Shown: positions 40,494-44,035 of the stretch, in pieces
How the letters are laid out: every line of letters starts with the position of its first letter
Position numbering within the stretch: the stretch's first letter is position 1
NCBI RefSeq assembly: GCF_025351295.1
Contig: NZ_JANXWD010000067.1
Location: 1 to 44,035, forward strand
DNA from: Phenylobacterium sp.
GTDB taxonomy: Bacteria; Pseudomonadota; Alphaproteobacteria; Caulobacterales; Caulobacteraceae
DNA length: 44,035 bases
Direction: 5' to 3'
Notes under the pieces: model-generated
The model's input: the letters and a program-made list of their open reading frames with translations, nothing else
Database searches by the model: none
Told to the model about the DNA's origin: nothing
Made by a program: the position numbers and the translations under genes

Positions 40494-41915
40494 ATGGCCG
40501 CGCACGACGCCTCAAGGATCACGCGCCGCCGTTTGCTGGCCGGCGCCGTCGGGACCAGCGCCGCCGCGTTCGCCGCCGCAGCGCTCGGCGCGCCACGACG
40601 GCTGGCGCCCAGCGACCGGGTCAACGTGGCGGTGATCGGGGCCGGCGGCCAGGGCGCCGCCAACATGACCAAGCTCGTCGACCAGAACATCGTGGCGACC
40701 TGCGACGTCGACTACGACCACGTCGCCCGCTCCCTGCTCGACCGACACTTCCAGATGCTGCCCGGCCGCCAGCCGGTGAAGGACGCCTACGACAAGGCCA
40801 CGCGCTATTCGGACTATCGCAAGATGTTCGACGCCGAGAAGGGCCTCGACGCCGTCCTGATCGCCACGCCCGACCACCACCACGCCGTCGCCGCGCGCAT
40901 GGCCATTGAGCGCGGCCTGCACGTCTATGTGCAGAAGCCGCTGACCTACACCGTCGAGGAGGGCCGCCGGCTGCTGGCCCTGTCCAAGGCAAATCCGCAG
41001 CTGGTCACGCAGATGGGTTGCCAGGGTCACTCCGGCGACGACGGCCGGCGCGTGGTCGAGCTGATCCGCGGCGGCCTGATCGGCCCCGTGCGCGAGGTCC
41101 ACGTCTGGACCAACCGCCCCGTCTGGCCGCAGGGCGTCGCCCGGCCCGCGCCGCAGCCCGCCCCCGACGGCTTTGACTGGCCGACCTGGCTCGGCCCGGC
41201 CAACGTCGACTGGGGCTACAATCCCGACTACGCCCACTTCAACTGGCGCGGCTGGGTGCCGTTCGGGTCGGGCGCGCTCGGCGACATGGGCGCGCATCTG
41301 ATCGACTTCCCGGTCTGGGCGCTGCAGCCGGGCCTGCCGACCCGGATCGAGACCCGCCACTCCCGCTGGGCGGGCAACGCCAGTCTCTGGGAGAGCAAGC
41401 GCCCGGCCGAGCTCACCAGCTTCCCGCTCGCCAGCATCACCCGCTACGAGTTCGGCAAGGCAAAAGGCGGCGCTATCCACTTGACCTGGTACGACGGCGG
41501 CGTCCTGCCGCCCACACCGCCGGGCTTCCCGGCCGGACTGCAGATGAACCCGGACGGCGGCGTCCTGTTCGTCGGCGCGCATGGGATGCTGATGCACGAG
41601 ACCTACGGCGAGAAGCCCACCCTCATCGGCGAAGGCCTGGACGAAAAGGCCAAGCGGATCCCGCAGTCCCTGCCGCGCATCAAGGACGGCCTCGGCGGGC
41701 ACGAGCAGAACTGGATCCGCGCCATCCGCGGCGAGGAGGCGATCTCGTGCCCCTTCGACTACGCCGTGCCGCTCAACGAGACGATGATCCTGGGCATCGT
41801 CGCCCTGAAGGCCGACCAGCCCATCGACTACGATGGCGCGTCCGGCCGGGTCACCAACGCCGCGGACGCCAACCAGTACCTCGGCCGCCAGTACCGCAAG
41901 GGATGGGAACTGTGA
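40494..41915 (+). CDS. Tat-exported Gfo/Idh/MocA-family oxidoreductase
   Basis: 473 residues from ATG 40494, behind GGGGGAA. It opens with a Tat signal, SRITRRRLLAGAVGTSAAA. The Rossmann fold has RVNVAVIGAGGQGAANMTKL and DAVLIATPDHHHAVAARMAI. The family motif with the catalytic-type Lys is HVYVQKPLTYTVEEGRRL. The C-terminal sheet has the long insert typical of the secreted subgroup (WPTWLGPANVDWGYNPDYAHFNWRGW). These enzymes oxidise or reduce sugars with a bound NAD(P) and fold in the cytoplasm before export. Its last base overlaps the next gene (TGATG). Likely a 3-keto-glycoside pathway with DUF1080. Confidence 0.93.
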   Translation: MAAHDASRITRRRLLAGAVGTSAAAFAAAALGAPRRLAPSDRVNVAVIGAGGQGAANMTKLVDQNIVATCDVDYDHVARSLLDRHFQMLPGRQPVKDAYDKATRYSDYRKMFDAEKGLDAVLIATPDHHHAVAARMAIERGLHVYVQKPLTYTVEEGRRLLALSKANPQLVTQMGCQGHSGDDGRRVVELIRGGLIGPVREVHVWTNRPVWPQGVARPAPQPAPDGFDWPTWLGPANVDWGYNPDYAHFNWRGWVPFGSGALGDMGAHLIDFPVWALQPGLPTRIETRHSRWAGNASLWESKRPAELTSFPLASITRYEFGKAKGGAIHLTWYDGGVLPPTPPGFPAGLQMNPDGGVLFVGAHGMLMHETYGEKPTLIGEGLDEKAKRIPQSLPRIKDGLGGHEQNWIRAIRGEEAISCPFDYAVPLNETMILGIVALKADQPIDYDGASGRVTNAADANQYLGRQYRKGWEL

Positions 41916-42712
41916 TGCGAACCCGGACATGGCTTTCGGCCGCCGCCGCCGGCCTGCTGCTATTCGGCGCGGCCTACGCCGTCGCCCAGGCCCCGAAGCC
42001 GCAGGACACCGAGCAGTGGACGCCCGTCCCGCCCATCGTCACCCCCGGCCCGCCACCGTCCGAGACGTCCGCCGCCCCGCCCTCCGACGCCCTGGTGCTG
42101 TTCGACGGCAAAGGCCTCGACCAGTGGGTCGCCACCCGGGACAAGTCGCCCGCCGCCTGGACCGTCGCGGACGGCATCCTCACCGTGAGTAAGGCGGCCG
42201 GCAACATCGAGACCCGGCGGAGCTTCCGCAACTACCAGCTCCATCTGGAATGGCGCGTGCCCACCGACGTCACCGGCTCCGGCCAGGCACGCGGCAACTC
42301 CGGCGTCTTCCTGGCCTCCACCGGCCCCGGCGACGCCGGCTACGAGCTGCAGATCCTCGATTCCTACCGGAACGAGACCTACGTCAACGGCCAGGCCGGC
42401 AGCGTCTACAAGCAGCACCCGCCGCTGGTGAACGCCAGCCGCAGGCCCGGCGAATGGCAGGCCTACGACGTCATCTGGACGGCCCCGGTCTTCGCCGCCG
42501 ACGGGGCGCTCAAGTCCCCCGCGCGGGTTACCGTCCTCCACAACGGCATCCTGATCCAGAACGACGCCGTCCTGGCGGGCGAGACCCTCTACATCGGCAA
42601 GCCGGTCTACCGCCCCTATACGTCCGCCCCGATCAAGCTGCAGGCGCACGGCGACCCGAGCCCACCGCTGAGCTTCCGGAACATCTGGGTGCGGGAACTG
42701 GCCGGGCCGTAG
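41915..42712 (+). CDS. Secreted DUF1080 (3-keto-disaccharide hydrolase domain) protein
   Basis: 265 residues from ATG 41915, coupled to the previous gene by TGATG. A signal peptide (MRTRTWLSAAAAGLLLFGAA) is followed by a Pro-rich linker. The concanavalin-like DUF1080 domain has ALVLFDGKGLDQWVATRDKS, WTVADGILTVSKAAGNIETR, NYQLHLEWRVP, GNSGVFLASTGPGDAGYELQILDS, GEWQAYDVIWTAP, and the closing GDPSPPLSFRNIWVREL. Members act on 3-keto-glucosides made by Gfo/Idh/MocA-type or GMC oxidases. Its neighbour fits that role well, so the two probably form a periplasmic glycoside-cleaving pair. Confidence 0.92.
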   Translation: MRTRTWLSAAAAGLLLFGAAYAVAQAPKPQDTEQWTPVPPIVTPGPPPSETSAAPPSDALVLFDGKGLDQWVATRDKSPAAWTVADGILTVSKAAGNIETRRSFRNYQLHLEWRVPTDVTGSGQARGNSGVFLASTGPGDAGYELQILDSYRNETYVNGQAGSVYKQHPPLVNASRRPGEWQAYDVIWTAPVFAADGALKSPARVTVLHNGILIQNDAVLAGETLYIGKPVYRPYTSAPIKLQAHGDPSPPLSFRNIWVRELAGP

Positions 42713-43022
42713 GGGTCGGCGCCAGGCGCGGGGCCCCCGCCGCGGAGGGCGCGGCCAGATGTCTCAGGGGTCCCGCCGCGGCCAGTCCGCACGCGACTTG
42801 AGCCGGGTGAGGCGCGGTTCGAACCGCGGCAACACTGTATCGGGCCGCCAGGTCGGCGGTCGCGCGGCCCGGTGGCCCGTTCTCATCGGCAAGACGATTT
42901 GTCGCAATTCTTCGCAGTCATTGGCCAAATGCGATAGATTTGGAACTGTAATAGGTGATTTGACCTAAGTATATTACGCAATCTAGGCGCGAATCTGCAT
43001 CATAATGTCGCTATTTATTGGC
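42713..43022. other. Non-coding region between the DUF1080 gene and the second beta-helix gene
   Basis: The first half is very GC-rich with several self-complementary G/C stretches, possibly a terminator of the preceding gene. From about 42890 it becomes AT-rich, the usual look of a promoter. The short open frame at 42759-42968 is compositionally poor and has no homology that I know of. Confidence 0.5.
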
Positions 43023-43056
43023 GCGACAATTTGCCACAAATATCATAATATTGATC
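43023..43056 (+). promoter_or_regulatory. Conserved upstream box of the beta-helix genes, copy B
   Basis: This aligns with 19350-19385. The core CCACAAATATCATA (43034-43047) differs from copy A by one base. Here the DnaA-box resemblance is lost (TTTGCCACA), so the conserved part itself may be recognised by another regulator. It lies about 120-150 bases upstream of the start. Confidence 0.5.
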
Positions 43057-43174
43057 TAGAACATCGTTTACGGCCATGAAACCACGCCTATTTGCCCCGC
43101 GATAAGCTCTAATACCTAGGTTCCACGTCAAGCAGCGCGCCTAGCGGAGGTGCGCCAAAGACAAGGAACTTGGC

Positions 43175-44035
43175 GTGGCGATTATCAATGTGAGCAGCAC
43201 CGCTTTGCTGACCAGCGCCCTAAAGGCCGCGGTCGCCGGCGACACGATCAACCTGGCCAGCGGCGCCTACTCCGGCCTCAATATCGGCAACCTCTCCTAC
43301 GGCTCGGGGATCACGATCACCTCGGCGGATGCGTCGCAGCCGGCGATCATCACCGATTTCACCCTCACCAACATGAAGGGGATGACGTTCAGCCACGTCG
43401 AGATGGCGACCCTGGATCATCCGGACCTGATCGCCAGCGAGTCGAGCTTCTTCGCCTTCAAGGTCAGCAAGGGCAGCAGCGACATCACCTTCGACCACGT
43501 CAACTTCCACGGGTCGGTGGATGGCAACGCGGCCAACGACGTGATGGGCCTGCAGATCCGCGACAGCAGCAACATCTCGGTCACCAACTCCGAGTTCCAC
43601 GACCTGGAACGGGCCATGGCGGTCGGCACCACCGACAACGTCAAGATCACCGGCAACAACGTCCACGACCTGCGTTCCGACGGCTTCGACCTCGCCGCGG
43701 TCGGCAACGTCACCATCGCCGGCAACACCTTCCGCAATTTCACGCCCAATGCCGGCGACCATCCCGACGCGATCCAGTTCTGGACCTCCGGCACCATCAC
43801 CGCCTCGCATGACATCACCATCTCAGGCAACGTGATCACCCGGGGCACCGGCGAGTACACGCAAGGCATCTTCCTGCGCGACCAGATCGGCACGCTGCAC
43901 TACGAGAAGGTGACGATCTCCGACAACCTGATCGTCGGCACCGGCTACAGCGGCATCCGCGTCCAGGGCGCCAACGGCATCACCATCAGCAAGAACGAGC
44001 TGGTCTCCTTCGACGGCGACAACAAGACCTACATG
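43175..44035 (+). CDS. Second beta-helix protein, paralog of 19576-21534 (3' end outside window)
   Basis: 287 residues visible from GTG 43175, preceded by AAGGAA, with no stop before the edge. It lines up with the start of the first copy without gaps: VAIINVSSTALLTSALKAA, SYGSGITITSADASQPAIIT, then SNISVTNSEFHDLERAMAVG, LRSDGFDLAAVGNVTIAGNT and TISKNELVSFDGDNKTYM. The visible part covers only the beta-helix. If the rest follows the paralog, RTX repeats lie beyond the edge. Like its relative it has no signal peptide. Likely a secreted glycan-binding or glycan-modifying protein. Confidence 0.85.
   Translation, partial: MAIINVSSTALLTSALKAAVAGDTINLASGAYSGLNIGNLSYGSGITITSADASQPAIITDFTLTNMKGMTFSHVEMATLDHPDLIASESSFFAFKVSKGSSDITFDHVNFHGSVDGNAANDVMGLQIRDSSNISVTNSEFHDLERAMAVGTTDNVKITGNNVHDLRSDGFDLAAVGNVTIAGNTFRNFTPNAGDHPDAIQFWTSGTITASHDITISGNVITRGTGEYTQGIFLRDQIGTLHYEKVTISDNLIVGTGYSGIRVQGANGITISKNELVSFDGDNKTYM

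Noticed and set aside
42759..42968. 69-codon open frame before the second beta-helix gene
   Set aside because: Arg/Gly/Ser-rich, crosses the change from GC-rich to AT-rich DNA, and has no ribosome-binding site.
1..44035. CRISPR arrays, insertion sequences, prophage or integrated elements
   Set aside because: No regularly spaced direct repeats, transposase, integrase or phage structural genes were seen. The tRNA-Gly at 18961 has no integrase or flanking repeat beside it.

Overview
The window looks like chromosomal DNA of a Caulobacteraceae alphaproteobacterium, probably Caulobacter or Phenylobacterium. The main evidence is an unmistakable gcrA (35869-36375), which encodes a cell-cycle regulator. 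Supporting evidence is very high GC, frequent GTG and TTG starts, a DUF2093 gene, an argD-argF-hslO operon, and a cluster of GANTC sites (the CcrM methylation sequence) in front of a Crp-type regulator. I see no transposase, integrase, phage gene, plasmid gene or CRISPR array. The genus is an inference.

Layout. 1-7180 is a surface- or secondary-metabolite-type locus. On the minus strand are two tandem membrane SGNH hydrolases followed by a LuxR-type regulator that runs off the window edge. Diverging from them are a membrane-anchored ferritin-like diiron protein, a NodU/CmcH carbamoyltransferase, a DUF5989 small membrane protein and, behind a long palindromic repeat, a SAM methyltransferase with a zinc-ribbon head. 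7212-12805 holds an RcnB-like secreted protein, a 58-codon small gene, a secreted YtcJ-type amidohydrolase, a frameshifted membrane-protein gene, a DUF2235 hydrolase and an exported thioredoxin-like protein. 12929-18634 holds a PNPOx-like flavoprotein, a Crp/Fnr regulator, an M13 metallopeptidase, a DUF6356-YeiH fusion and a small secreted protein. A tRNA-Gly(CCC) follows at 18961.

19576-21534 encodes a secreted beta-helix/RTX protein, and a second copy starts at 43175 and leaves the window. The two share a conserved upstream box. 21608-25873 has an HD-type putative diiron oxygenase, an XRE regulator coupled to a membrane protein, dcd, metZ and a secreted protein. 25934-32211 is hslO/argF/argD plus a large TonB-dependent receptor. 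32434-34185 is an unusual translationally coupled chain of a 39-residue peptide, a LysR regulator and two ArsR regulators, opposite an Lrp/AsnC regulator. 34824-38225 contains an orphan ABC-2 permease, gcrA, xseA and DUF2093. 38418-42712 contains a secreted alpha/beta hydrolase, a Rieske oxygenase, and a Tat-exported Gfo/Idh/MocA oxidoreductase coupled to a secreted DUF1080 protein, which is a likely periplasmic 3-keto-glycoside pathway.

Most promising for novelty: the diiron/carbamoyltransferase/SGNH locus, the peptide-LysR-ArsR-ArsR chain, the two beta-helix paralogs with a shared upstream element, the DUF6356-YeiH fusion, and a GANTC-dense promoter region. Family names come from reading motifs and remembered family patterns. 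No database search was run.
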